Assembly: GCA_018881555.1 (NCBI GenBank)
Contig: JACAXG010000107.1
Location: forward strand, 2,349,158-2,413,157
DNA: 64,000 bases
Direction: 5' to 3'
Source of the DNA: Amblyornis subalaris
Lineage: Eukaryota; Chordata; Aves; Passeriformes; Ptilonorhynchidae
The notes under the pieces are model-generated. The model saw only the letters and a list, made by a program, of their open reading frames with translations. It was not told the DNA's origin and made no database searches. Made by a program: the position numbers and the translations under genes. This document shows positions 43,355 to 54,900 of this stretch, one piece after another (position 1 is the stretch's first letter; every line of letters begins with the position of its first letter).

Positions 43355-43912
43355 TGATCATANAATCATTTAGGTCAGAATAGCCCTTTAAGACCATCTA
43401 GTCCAACCATCAAGCCAGCACATCACAGTGGTCCCCAAGTTCCACATCCACATGTTTTTTAACACTTCCAGGGATGGTGATTCCACCACTGCCCTGGGCA
43501 GCCTCTTCCAGTGCTTGACACCACTTTTGGGGAAGAAATTTTCCCAAATGTACAACCTAAATATCCCCCAGTGCAAGGTGAGGCCATTTCCTCTCATCCT
43601 ATTGCTGGTTACTTGGGAGAAGAGATTGACCCTCACCTGGCTGCCCCCTCCTGTCAGGGAGTTGTGGAGAGCCAGAAGGACCCCCTGAGCCTCCTTTTCT
43701 CCAGGCTGAGCCCCTTTCCCAGCTCCCTCAGCTGCTCCTCACCAGACTTGTGCTCCAGCCCCTTCCCCAGCTCCGTTCCCTTCTCTGGACACGCTCCAGC
43801 CCCTCAGGGTCTTTCTTGCCATGCANGGCCCAANATTGAACACAGGACTCAAGTTGTGGCCTCCTCAATGCTGAATACAGGGGGGTGGTCACTGCCCCGG
43901 CCCTGCTGACGC
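43355..43912 (-). mobile_element. CR1 LINE 3' fragment
   Basis: ATCATTTAGGTCAGAATAGCCC, CACTTCCAGGGATGGTGATTC, CCTCCTTTTCTCCAGGCTGAG; about 560 bp, the longest CR1 copy in the window. Confidence 0.92.
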
Positions 43913-45169
43913 CACTATTCGTGATACAGTCTGGGAGTATTTAAATTAACTACCTCAAAGCTAGCTGAGGAAAACCTTCTGTGGGTGAGATCAGAGCCAT
44001 GGCTGACAGGGTTTCTCCGGCGCTGCAGAAGCAGCAGGATGGGGCAGCCAGTCTTTGCTGGGTTGATGGTATCTTGTTTAGCTTGAATTTTGTGTATAAA
44101 CTGAGTTCTGTTCACACATGTGCCCCCAGTTTAGACTGACCAGTCCTTTCTCATCAGAAACTTAAAGCTGTTCTGGAGTCATCTGGGCTCTTGGACCAGG
44201 CTGAAAATCACTGCTGCTCTGAAGAGATTAAAAAGTCCCTTTAGAACAAAGTTCATCTTAAAAATTAATTTTGTAACCCCTTATTTCGGTCCTCTCACAA
44301 CCACTAAATGCAGCCTTATTTTTTTTTTTGTAAAAATAGCGAGACTGGGAAATTAGTGCGACCACTAGATGGCACAAATTGCTCAAATATACTGCCCAAA
44401 AGAGCCCGAAAAGCTGAAACTTCTCAAGAAGGTACAGACAACACACGGGAGAAACAAGTGCTGAGGATGCTCAGAGCCTTACCATCACTTTAGGTGAACC
44501 TTCCCAGAATTTCACGAGGAGGATAGGATCTCAGTAGGATGTTTTGTGCTTTGTGTCCATCGGGCTATCCCACGAGCTCTCCTCTCACGGCTCAGAATCC
44601 TCTGGAAGGAAGTTTTCATGCACTGTCCAGCCCGAAGCACCTGGGGCTGGTGCTGTGCAGAGCCTGTCCCTCAGAATAATTAAATTGTGCTAGTTTAGCT
44701 TGCACCNGGGGAGAAATGTCACAATTTCTGTGCCTGATGAGACAGCCAGCTTCCCCTTCCCGTATTGAATTTCATATCTGGAAACTTCCAGTGATCCAGG
44801 CGAGAACAGGCTGTACCTGCAAGGCAACACTCCTACCCAGGGTGTGACTGCCCTGACGTTAATCCCACCACACACCAGCCTTTCTGGGAAACGATCTATG
44901 GACAAACAGCAGTCCCCCAGACGGAATCAGACATCCCCAGCACCAAGGCCCTTTGGCAGAGACTCGGGGTGATTTTCATCAGAACAATACCAGATTTGGA
45001 AGCTCTGAAGTGCTCTGCTGGGCCCTGGTGCACACAGCTGAGGGCAACAGGGAGATCAGCAGCCACTGGGACCACAGAAAATACCTTTCTACTCTTCTCT
45101 GCTCTCGTGGAACCTTACCTGNGCTGCTGCATCCAGGTTTGCAGTCCTCAGCACAGGAAAAATGTGGAC

Positions 45170-45608
45170 CTGTTGGAGTAAGTGCAGAGGAGGCCACTGA
45201 GATGCTGTGAGTTCTGGAGCACCTCTGCTCTGGAGACAGGCTGGGAGAGCTGGGGGTGTTCATCTGGAGTAGAAAAGGCTCTGGANAGACCTTATTGCAG
45301 CCTTTCAGTACTTACTGGGAGCTCATAAAAAAGAGGGAGACTGCCTTTTTACACGGGCAGAACAAGGGGTAATGGTTTTAAACTAAAAGAGGAGAGATTG
45401 AGATTAGATTTTTAGGAAAAAAATTCTTTATGCAAAGGGTGGTGAGGCCCTGGCACAGGTTGCCCAGAGAAGCTGTGGATGCCCCATCCCTGAAAATGTG
45501 CAAGTCCAAGTTGGAGCAACCTAGTGGCATCCCTGCTTATGGCAGGGGGGTTGGAACGAGATGATCTTTACAGTCTCTTCCAACCCAAATCATTCTGTGA
45601 TTCTTTCA
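45170..45608 (+). mobile_element. CR1 LINE 3' fragment
   Basis: GGGGGTGTTCATCTGGAGTAG, GGTGAGGCCCTGGCACAGGT, CTTCCAACCCAAATCATTCTGTGATTCTTT-type terminus; about 440 bp, sense. Confidence 0.92.
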
Positions 45609-47807
45609 GAAACACAGGCACCTATCAATAGTGTCAGAACTGGGGACCATCAGGTCCCATCCAGATGTTTCAGAGGAGGTTGATTAGATTAAGACCTGAA
45701 GGAAAATACAGAATGCAATTCCCTGAACTTCATGGTAATTAATTTTACCTCTGGACATTTCTNTATGACTACACCTGTGTAACCCTTTTGGGACGCTTGC
45801 CAATTTCTAAATCCAGTTGCTGGCTTTGAATGCCACTAAATTGGCATTCTATGAAATACAGTTTGTTACTTCTTTGGGTACATTTAGTTGCTGGTTCAGA
45901 CAGTTCTGGTTGGGCTGTTAACCCTGCATGAGGTCACCAAGTGCCTCGTGTTTGTGTGTCAGCACAGAGAGACTCCTTGATATAACGTGAGCTGTGCCAG
46001 GTGAAATGTGTGTGGAAGCTCAGCTGTTGGATCATGCCTCTCTCTGGTGTCTCTGCAGGCACNCCAGGAAATTTAATTTGCTGAGCCCCCATCCAAAGAA
46101 CAGCTGCTCATCTTGCTAAGTCTGCAAAAGTCAGCATCAGGCATGTCTGATGTGAACACACCTGAGTAACTGCTTGTCTTGGACTCCGGAACTGTGCCTG
46201 CCATGGTCACACCCCAAACCAGGAGATTGTATTCCAAGGAGGGGGAAGAGGGGATAATGTGAACAATCAAGACCCCAGGCTCAATGTTCACTCAGCAAAC
46301 CTAAGTGCATCTGAACCACATTGGAACACACCTTGCCCTTACCTGCTCACGTGCTGTGTCCTTACATGCCCTTGCTGAGGGGGGCACAAGCAGAACTGGC
46401 TGCTCCTAATCCCTTTAGGAAGGGCAGTGCTTTTCCCAGCTCACTCTCTCATGCCCGTTGGTTATCCCATTCCTGCTCGAGGATCCTGTTCTGGCTTGAA
46501 TATCCTCCTTCCACCAGGTGTGCTTAGGCCCAGCCTTACTGCAGCATCTTTGCTCTGTCTCACTGTTCTGATTCACCCTGGCCCTCAGCTCCTCGCCTGG
46601 GCAGTGGGAGGAGCAGAGTGGCCAAATGCTGTTCCAAATGTTATTCCAAATGCCTCCTGACCGTACAATGGTTCTTTAAAACTGGCAAACATCCCCCCTT
46701 TCTGATCAGAAATTACTGTTACCCTTGGGGTTAGCAGGCTAGTTCTGACGTGCTTTTACAGAGCTGTCTTGATTTCCTCTAGGTTTTCCAGAACAGTAGG
46801 AAAATCATGCTGTGTGTATTGGTTTAAATGCCTGTTCCCAGCCTTTCTAAGCACATGCTGCAAGACTTCTAAACATTTGCATTCCCAGGTTAGTAAGACA
46901 TGGACAGAACAGGGTGAGAGTCATCCTAATGCCAGTAGTAAGGGCACTGGAGGCTGCAGTCCTATATCCCATGCTGTGCCTGAGCTAGACAAGACATGCA
47001 GGAACTGAAACTAACTGGAAACAGATGAAAAATACTTAAAACAATTTTTTTGGTGTGTCCTTAAACCAGGTCTCAGCCTGAACCACTGCTTTGAGTCTTC
47101 ACTGATTCCCACATGGATGGTTGAGACCTCTTCCATCTCACCTTGAAATGGTGAGGAGCTGAAGACAACGCCTCANCTGTTTCCTGATGGGTCAAAGCGG
47201 TAGAGCAACCACTTGGGGTGTCTCTGAGGGCCTGAAGCATCCTGTCCCCAGTCTCCCTCCAACTTTTTCCCACCATCTTCTCCATCCACATCAGCTTTTC
47301 ATCATTCCCTGCAGTGCTGCCCAAACTCTGCCTAAACCCATTAAGGATGTGGCCACTAGAGAGGCCTTTGTACCTGCCAGTGGTGGACTGGTCCCAGTGG
47401 GAAAGCGACTGGCCAGGCTTTTGATTCCTTCCCTCCTGCTGGCAGTGCCAGTAGGGGCTTGTGTGTGAAGATGGTGTCACCCCATCCTCAGTCTGAGCCA
47501 TAGATTTGCCAATGGGGAGTTCCAAAGGCGCTGACCATGATCTTCCCTTTGCTCCATCTCCAGCTGCCCTCATCCCTTCTGAATGGGGAGCTCCTCCAAA
47601 ACACATGCCAGATTTGGAGGACACAAAGCTTCATCAAGGCCAGACAGACACTGAGCCCCTCACTGGACTGTCACTGCCATGGATGGGAGATGAACCTCAA
47701 CAGCTTCTGTCCCTGGTGACTCAGAGCTGGAAGGGAAAAAGAAAATACAGTGGTTTGAATCGTGTCATGTTCGTGCGTGCAGCACAGAGCATCTGCCAAA
47801 AAGAAAG

Positions 47808-47854
47808 AAAAAAAAAAAAAAACAAACCAAAAAACCAAAACAAACCAAAAAGAG
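47808..47854. repeat. A-rich low-complexity tract
   Basis: A run of about 13 A followed by CAAACCAAAAAACC-type repeats. Confidence 0.75.
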
Positions 47855-48399
47855 GAAGTTTGGGTCTGCCAGATTTGAGAAGTTACTGCTGTCATAGAAA
47901 AACAAAGTAGCAAATACGCCTGATTTGGGGTGAGGTGAGCGCTGCAGATGCAAGTTCCCAAATGCCTTGGGGGTGAGACCTGCCAGGTCGGTGCCAGCTG
48001 GCACTGCCATGTGCCAGGAACGTCCCTGGCAGCTGCCAGGAGGAATCCAGCCTATCCCACAGGTGTCCACCTTCACCCGGGGCTGGTCTGGGAGGAGAGG
48101 GCTCTGCCTCTGGGAAATGNAGGCAAGGGCAGGAGGTCACCCCAGCTTTGTCCTGCTGAGAAACACAGTCCAGATGGCAAGAGTGGGGTGGAATTACATG
48201 TCTTGGCCACCTTTGTGGCTGCCAAGGTGAGGGTGCGGAGAGAGCCCTGCCCTGCCTTGCCCTGGGGGCAGCTTTCCCAAACCAGCCAGGGCTCTCCAGA
48301 CAGGGAGTAAGAGAAGCTTTCCCTTCACACAGCGTGGAACCAGGCGGTTTTACCACCCCTTAGGAAAGCCCCAACCTGGAAGCGCCTCCCGGGCTTGTG

Positions 48400-48960
48400 C
48401 TCCCTAAGGCGATGGGTAGGAGACACCGGGCACCATCCTGGACTTCCCTCAGCACNCAGCCACGCGTGGGAAATGTCCCCGCAGCCTTCCCCTCGCTGAG
48501 AGGGGCTGCTGGTGCCGAAACGACAAGGNGCAGCCCCTCGGGGACCCCCAGCACGGGGCAGGAGGGGGCTGCGGTGCGGAGCGGGGCACGGCGGCGGCTC
48601 CCGCCGGGGGACCCCCGGCTGAGCCCTGCGAGGATTCCCTGCGGCACGGGAAGCCGCCCCGCGTGGAAAAGGGGCCGGTCCCGAGCCGGGAAGGAGGAGG
48701 AGAGGGTGGGTCGGCCGTGTCTCCTGTCAGGCTCCCGCAGCCCGGCCGGCAGCGCGGAGAGCGGGGCTCTGCTCTGGGCGCGGGGCAGGAGCCCCCAGCT
48801 CCCCTGCACCATGATCCTCTGGCTCTGCCTCTGCTGGGGCTTCTCGCCCTCGGCGGCGCAGCCCGACTCGGAGCTGATGGCCCGGTACCTGGAGCAGCAG
48901 CTGCTGGCGGACTCCAGCGTCGCCGAGCAGGTGGGTTGCGAGCGGCGGCTGTCCGGGAGC
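48400..48960. promoter_or_regulatory. ITIH5: CpG island at ITIH5 promoter/exon 1
   Basis: GC- and CpG-rich block (for example GGGGCACGGCGGCGGCTCCC) enclosing the ITIH5 start codon and contrasting with AT-rich flanks. No TATA box was seen; the start site is presumably within about 200 bp upstream of 48811. Confidence 0.65.
48811..48930 (+). CDS. ITIH5: ITIH5 coding exon 1 (signal peptide)
   Basis: MILWLCLCWGFSPSAAQPDS through DSSVAEQ, 40 codons, donor GTGGGT. The first ATG with a hydrophobic signal and in phase with exon 2 was chosen. The open frame also extends upstream without a stop because of GC richness. Confidence 0.88.
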
Positions 48961-51900
48961 ATCAAGCTGGGTTTGTCCCCTCTTAACCATCAGCANTGGC
49001 ATGCGGGGCAGTCCGAGAAAAACGCGTTTATTCCACCTGTCCCTGCAGCTCAGGTCCGTGGGAGGTGCTACAGCGAGCGTGGAATTGTGCTGGAGGTGCT
49101 AAGCCGGGAGGTCACCCTCCCGAGGTGGTGCTGCTGCCAGGGATGGGTCCGGTCCGGCATCCATCCCCATGGCTGGGCTAACCAGGCACTTCGCAGGGAC
49201 AAGGGAGTTAACGCAGTGTCCTGGCCACACTCCAGTCTGAGTAATTCGGAGTATTTCAGGCTCGAGGGAAAGTTTATTTCTGCCCGCGGTCTTACTCGAT
49301 TTTTAACTCGTGTTGGGTGAAACAAACCACGTGAATTTCAGCTTCTAAAATGCTTCTTAACAAGGAAAGAAAAAACAATATATTCTACGAACGAGGGCTA
49401 TTATGTTGTGATATTGTGCGGCTTGGATTTTCTGAGGAAATGGGTCTGAAAGAGCGATTAACTTTTTGCAAGAGCTTGGGTGGTGGTTTGGGAGGCTGTG
49501 ATCCATTTCAAGTGGAAGGTGTCCCTGTCCATGGCAGGGGGGTTGGAACAAGATGATCTTTAAGGTCCCTTCCAATCCAAACCATCCCATGATTCTGCAA
49601 AAGGCTGAGCTTCAGGTCTGTGCTCACATCTNTCAGGTCCATAACAGCTATCACGTGTGACTTTGGGTCACTTAGGGCATCAATCAGTTATCTCAATTTG
49701 GTCAGATCTGGGAGGCTCTGTAGCACCTGAGACACCCATGTGGGTCCTACAGATACAATGCAGGAACTATGGAATACCTGTGCCTTGCTGCAGGTCAGGT
49801 GGGATACTCCAGTGTGTCTAAAATGTCAGTGTTTGCCTGCATTTGGCATCTTCTGCNGTGCGGTAGGTGGGAAGGGTGAGACTCTTCATGTGTATGTCTA
49901 CACATCCCACCTAGAATAGGAAGAATCTCTCTCCAGAAGCATCCATGTCTCTCCCCTGTGAGGACCCCGAAAAATTTGCTGTCAATCCTAATTACTCTGG
50001 AAGCATATTCCTTTTGGGGGAATTCAGCCACAAACCAACACTGTTTTACAAAACAGAGAATATCTCCACCNCTGCCAGTGGAGTGGTATCTGGGATCACT
50101 TACGTGCTTTAGGGGGAAAGTCAGTTGCAAAGCTCAAGCAACTGGCTCACAGCGCAGAAATAACCTGGCTGGTGCTGCTTGAGGCAAATGAGGGTGTTTT
50201 CAGAGGAGCTGTGTTGCTGGCAGGTCAGTGGCAGCAGTAACTTCCACCAGAAAAGCAGTGATGTATAATTAGATGGATGACCTGGGGATGGATGTCCCCT
50301 GGGACAGCCAGATCTGGGAGAGGACATCTGTCTGTCTCACTGAACACCTGAGGGAGGTTGAGAACAGGCAGGTGCCCCCCTAGATCAAGGTACTGCACGA
50401 TAAACAAATCCACTGCACAGNTTATATTCCATATACCATGCTCAGACTATCGGATGGCAACAAGTTATGAGGTCACTACCAGCAATTACTGGGCTTTAAT
50501 GAGTGTTTTGGAAGGCTCAAAAGCTAAAGGCTGACGGCAATTCAGAAGTTGTTCCATTAGGTGATGCTGGTGAATTTGAGGAACGGTCTGATGGACTGAT
50601 CACAAACCCTGCAGCAGTGCTTTGACAGTAGTGATGAAGTCCTGGAAAACAGAATACTGCTATTTGGTGATCCATAGCTCCTCACTGAGGTCTGCTGGGT
50701 ATCCCCAAGACTTCAGAAACTGGCTCTTGAAGGAGGCAAGTCATAGAGAGCCTTTTTGTGCAAATAAGCAAGCAAACAAAATGGGGGTGTAGTGGGGAAA
50801 GATAAAACCGGTAACCAAGTTTCCAGTTTCCCTGATTAGTCTTTAAAAACGACTGGGATCATTCCATACAGAACAAGAGGTGGATTTGTTCCAAAAGGTA
50901 AACTTTTAGTAAAAAAGTACCAAGGATTATTGATCTCTCAGCTCTGCCTCTCCTCCAAGCAGGAGAGGATCTCGCTCCTTCCTATGGGGCTTCACTTGCC
51001 TGAGATAACAGACCCAGACAGAAAGTTTCTTCCAAAATTTAAAATGCAAAGAATTCCTCTCCTCTCCTCTCCTCTCCTCTCCTCTCCTCTCCTCTCCTCT
51101 CCTCTCCTCTCCTCTCCTCTCCTCTCCTCTCCTCTCCATTGAAAATTTCCTGAGGGAACTGTTTTCCCTTGGTTCTAACTTTACAAGATGTTGGAAAAAA
51201 TAATGCAGAAGGAAATAGTAAAGGTTCTAGTGGATGAGACTTTAATTTCCCAACTGGGCTTTCCTGAGCTTTTCAATGCATGCTATAAACAGATACAAAA
51301 TCAGCTCCTTGGCAAGGGCTGCTCTTGTTCCAGCGTAAATCAACAGAAAGGGCAAATCAGGTAAAAAGATATCGTTGCATTCTTCTGCTCTCTGGGGCTC
51401 CACTGACATTTTGAGAAGGCACTTGGCTTCCCTCATTGACGAAAGACTTGCTTNGGGGAGGGACTTGGTTTGGAGCTGTTGCTGAGCTGAGTCTCACACC
51501 ATGTGAGAAGAAGNCAGAGGAGCTGATGTGAAGGGCGATATAGTGAGTACAATTGCACTGTCATAGGTGAAGCACTTTGTCTGTGGCTGAATTTAAATAC
51601 CTTTATTCCCTTCTTGCACATAACAAGTGCTNTCCTGTCACTGCATGATAAATCCACAGTACCTGTAGAGAGTATTTAGGCAACAGATCTGCTCCTGAGC
51701 TACTATTTATTCAGCTAAAGCTGTAACATTAATTTAAACCAGTTGTAGAATCATAAAATGATTTGAATTGGGAGGGATCTGAGAGATCATCCAGTTCCAA
51801 ACCCTTGCCATGAGCAGGGACATCTTTTACTAGACCAGGTTGCTCAAAACCCCATCCAGCCTGGCCTTCAGTACTTCCAGGGATGTTCTTAGCATCCAGG

Positions 51901-54900
51901 GCAGGGNTAAAGGCTGAGGTTCCTGCCATCATAGAGAGGGTCTCTTGCCAAGCACCATTTGCAAAACACCCGGGACCTCCTTGCCTGAGAGAGCCACATT
52001 CCACTGCTGAGCTTTGATCAGTGGGTCTGTTAATATAGCAGAGATTCAGGTTTTAATTTTAACCAGAGGAACATTTGAACCTAGCCATGGGTGATCAGTC
52101 AGACCTGTGTCTGGGTTTAAACAAGCGACATGTCTGCTGTAAGCTGAGCAGGCTCCATTAACTCCCTGAATTCTTTGCAGGTTGCTCGCCGTGTCCCAAG
52201 ACAGGCCAAATTCCTGCAGAGGCTGGTATGTATCACATCCTGTCTTTATTTTACCTCATGGGAATTGCACTTTCCCTGGATATGTGTGTGTGTGTGTGTG
52301 CATCCCTGTGCTCAGGAATGAACCATGTCAGTGGGTGATGGTAGAGTGAGATTTTAGGTAACAAAAAGTCTTCATTTTGATCAATGCAACAGGTACAGAT
52401 TCTTCTAATGCTTCCCAATCCATCTTCTCAAGCCAGATTTGGAGAAAGAACTCCTAATATTATAAACCTTAACTACACAGTGAACATAAGCCTGATGAAA
52501 TCTCGTTGAATGTGAAGAGAAAGGGAGAGTTTGCTTTGAAATGTGAAGATCTCTGTCGCTCTCCGTCACAATCTACTGAAGAAAGGAAGAAAACAAGGAA
52601 GCCAATATCCTCCTTTCAGTACGGAAATCTAAGGTTTGGATGTGGAGAGGCAGCCAGTGGAATTGCTGCTCATGGCCAGTTATTTTTCCTGGCTTTTCTG
52701 GGGACTTCCCAGTTGAGAACTGGTGGAACTCATTTCACACCCTGAGCGGCCATCACCTTAGCACCTTCTGGTCCCCTTGATCTTTGACAGATTGGAATCA
52801 GCAGCCCAAAGGAGAGCAACTCTCAGCCTTATTACCAGTTTATTATTTCTAATCTGANAGACATGTCGATTTGTTTTGATGAAAGCAATTGATAAAGGCA
52901 AAAATACGGAATGGATTTCATTTATCTTCAGCTCTTTTTCTGCCTTTCCAAATATTTCATGTAAACAAGCGTCAAATGATTTGTTTGGCAAGAAAATTTC
53001 AGCTCTCACTTCGTCATAATAACCAGGACACCTCCACAAAGNATCCAGCCGACCTGCCTCATAGCAGTGTGCTAATCTGCTGCCTTGGCATTCCCCCACT
53101 TAATTTTTAATAGGGATGATAAATCNCGGTAATAATAATATTAAACAAATGGTTTGTTTTGCTTTTTTGCCTTTGTGCTGCCTTTCATCTTCTGAAGGCC
53201 TTGATAAAAAGTGCAGAAAACAAACAGGCATTTGCACAGCTGTAAGTCAGAGCACCAGGCACTGATGGATTGAGCAAGAGCTCCNGGGAATGCAGCACAG
53301 GAATCACGGGCTGGAACTCGGGCTGCCCGCCAAGCCTGACCGAGCAACCTGTTTGGAAACAGCCTCTGCCCCCACCGTTTATATTTTCTGTACACAAGGA
53401 AGAGCAGATCCCTTCCAGGGATGGGAAGATGAACCAGTTCTTTCATCCTCGGCTGTATGCGATGCCCTTATTCAGTGTTTGATTTCTCCAACAGCAACTC
53501 CAGTCCACCAGGAAGAGGGAGAGGCGTTGAATGCCTTTTTTTGGTTGTTTTTGCCATTCCTCAAGTTCGTAAGGATGTCAGAACTGGAGCTTGCTCAGTG
53601 GGATGGAGTTGTATGCCCCATCCCTGGAAGTGTTCAAGGCAGGTTGGATGGGGCTTGGAGGAACCCGGTTTAGTGGAAGGTGTCCCTGCCCATGGCAGGG
53701 GGTTGGAACNAGATGGTCTTTAAGGTCCCTTTCAACTCAAACCATTCTGTGATTCTCTAACAGAGNTCAGCTGAAGCCAGCAAAAAGTGGATTTAGCAAA
53801 AAACCCAAAAGTGATGTGTTTTTTCATATAAAATATCGTTAAGCTGTGGAACTCCTTGCTACAAGATGTTGTGGATGCTGAAAGTTTACATGGATTCAAC
53901 AAGCAACTGTTTAAAGCAATAGAAGAAAAATCCACAGAATACAAATATACCACAAAAATACCACTTTTGACTCAGGAGTTCCTTCAGCCACAAATTACTG
54001 AAAACAGAGAGAATATTTCTGAGTAGTATCAGTGCAGGTTGGACTGATTTCACATTCTTCTCTCAGCATGTACTCTTGGTCTCTGCCAGTGACAGGCCAC
54101 AGGGTTAGAACTGCTTTTGTTCTCACCCAACACAGCTATTCTCATGTGGTTGTCATAACCAGGGCAAGTTCGTGTTCTCTGTCACATTTGAAGGACTTTC
54201 TGAGTCCCAGTGAATCCATCAGTGCATTCACAGTGTCAGACAGGTCACTGCAGAGCCACTTGTTTCTCAAAGAAGAGACAAAGAGCTTGATCCTCTTTTG
54301 CTGCTGAGCTGTCAGCCACATATAAACCCACAGCTTATGATGAACTGCAGCACCTGGGGGTGAATGCAGAAGGTCTGAAACCAAAGAATTTGCTGTAGCT
54401 TCAGATTCTTTCTGTTACTTCTGTTATTAAATCCTTCGTATCACTTGCTATGCCACAGGCAATTAGTGGCATGGAAGACTGNATGAAGCATCAGCTCATT
54501 GTATCTGAAAACATTCCTACAACCCTACTATCAATGCAAACTCCCCATCCTCTCCACCTCCAGGATAATGAGACTGGAAAACCATGTTTATGTGAGGGAA
54601 GGTCCTAAGAATAGCAGGATACAGTTCTAATGAGCAGCAGTTAATTAAGCAGNGGTCTAAGGGTGGGACATTAGATCTGAGCCAGGGGTGTTCTAGTCTA
54701 GATCCATTGCTCTGATCTGCCTGAAATCAGTGAGATGAATCCCACCTTGGAAGTCCTAATTTCCTGCCATTGTGTTCCATGTAAACTGAGCAGGATTATG
54801 TGGACACAGAGCATGTCACCATTCTCCAGCAGTTAGAGATACCTATCATGATTAGGTTCATCTGAGACACTTCATCAGCCTTTACAAGCCTTGAAAGTGT

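Larger units (their letters stand above)
42346..48399. other. ITIH2-ITIH5 divergent intergenic region
   Basis: About 6 kb without a recognisable gene. It contains two CR1 copies (43.36-43.91 and 45.17-45.61 kb), an A-rich run near 47.8 kb and scattered N bases. A minus-strand open frame at 47073-47624 has no family resemblance. Confidence 0.55.
48931..52180 (+). other. ITIH5: ITIH5 intron 1
   Basis: About 3.2 kb holding two CR1 fragments and the CCTCT array. No other element is supported. Confidence 0.6.

Noticed and set aside
47073..47624. 183-codon minus-strand open frame in the ITIH2-ITIH5 spacer
   Set aside because: It contains an N, has no recognisable domain or family resemblance, and overlaps open frames on the opposite strand.
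48397..49320. 307-codon plus-strand open frame
   Set aside because: It arises from CpG-island sequence and only the part 48811-48930 is real coding sequence (ITIH5 exon 1); beyond the GTGGGT donor it is intron.
50927..51142. Apparent repetitive protein (RRGEE / LLSSP repeats)
   Set aside because: It is translation of the CCTCT microsatellite, not a gene.
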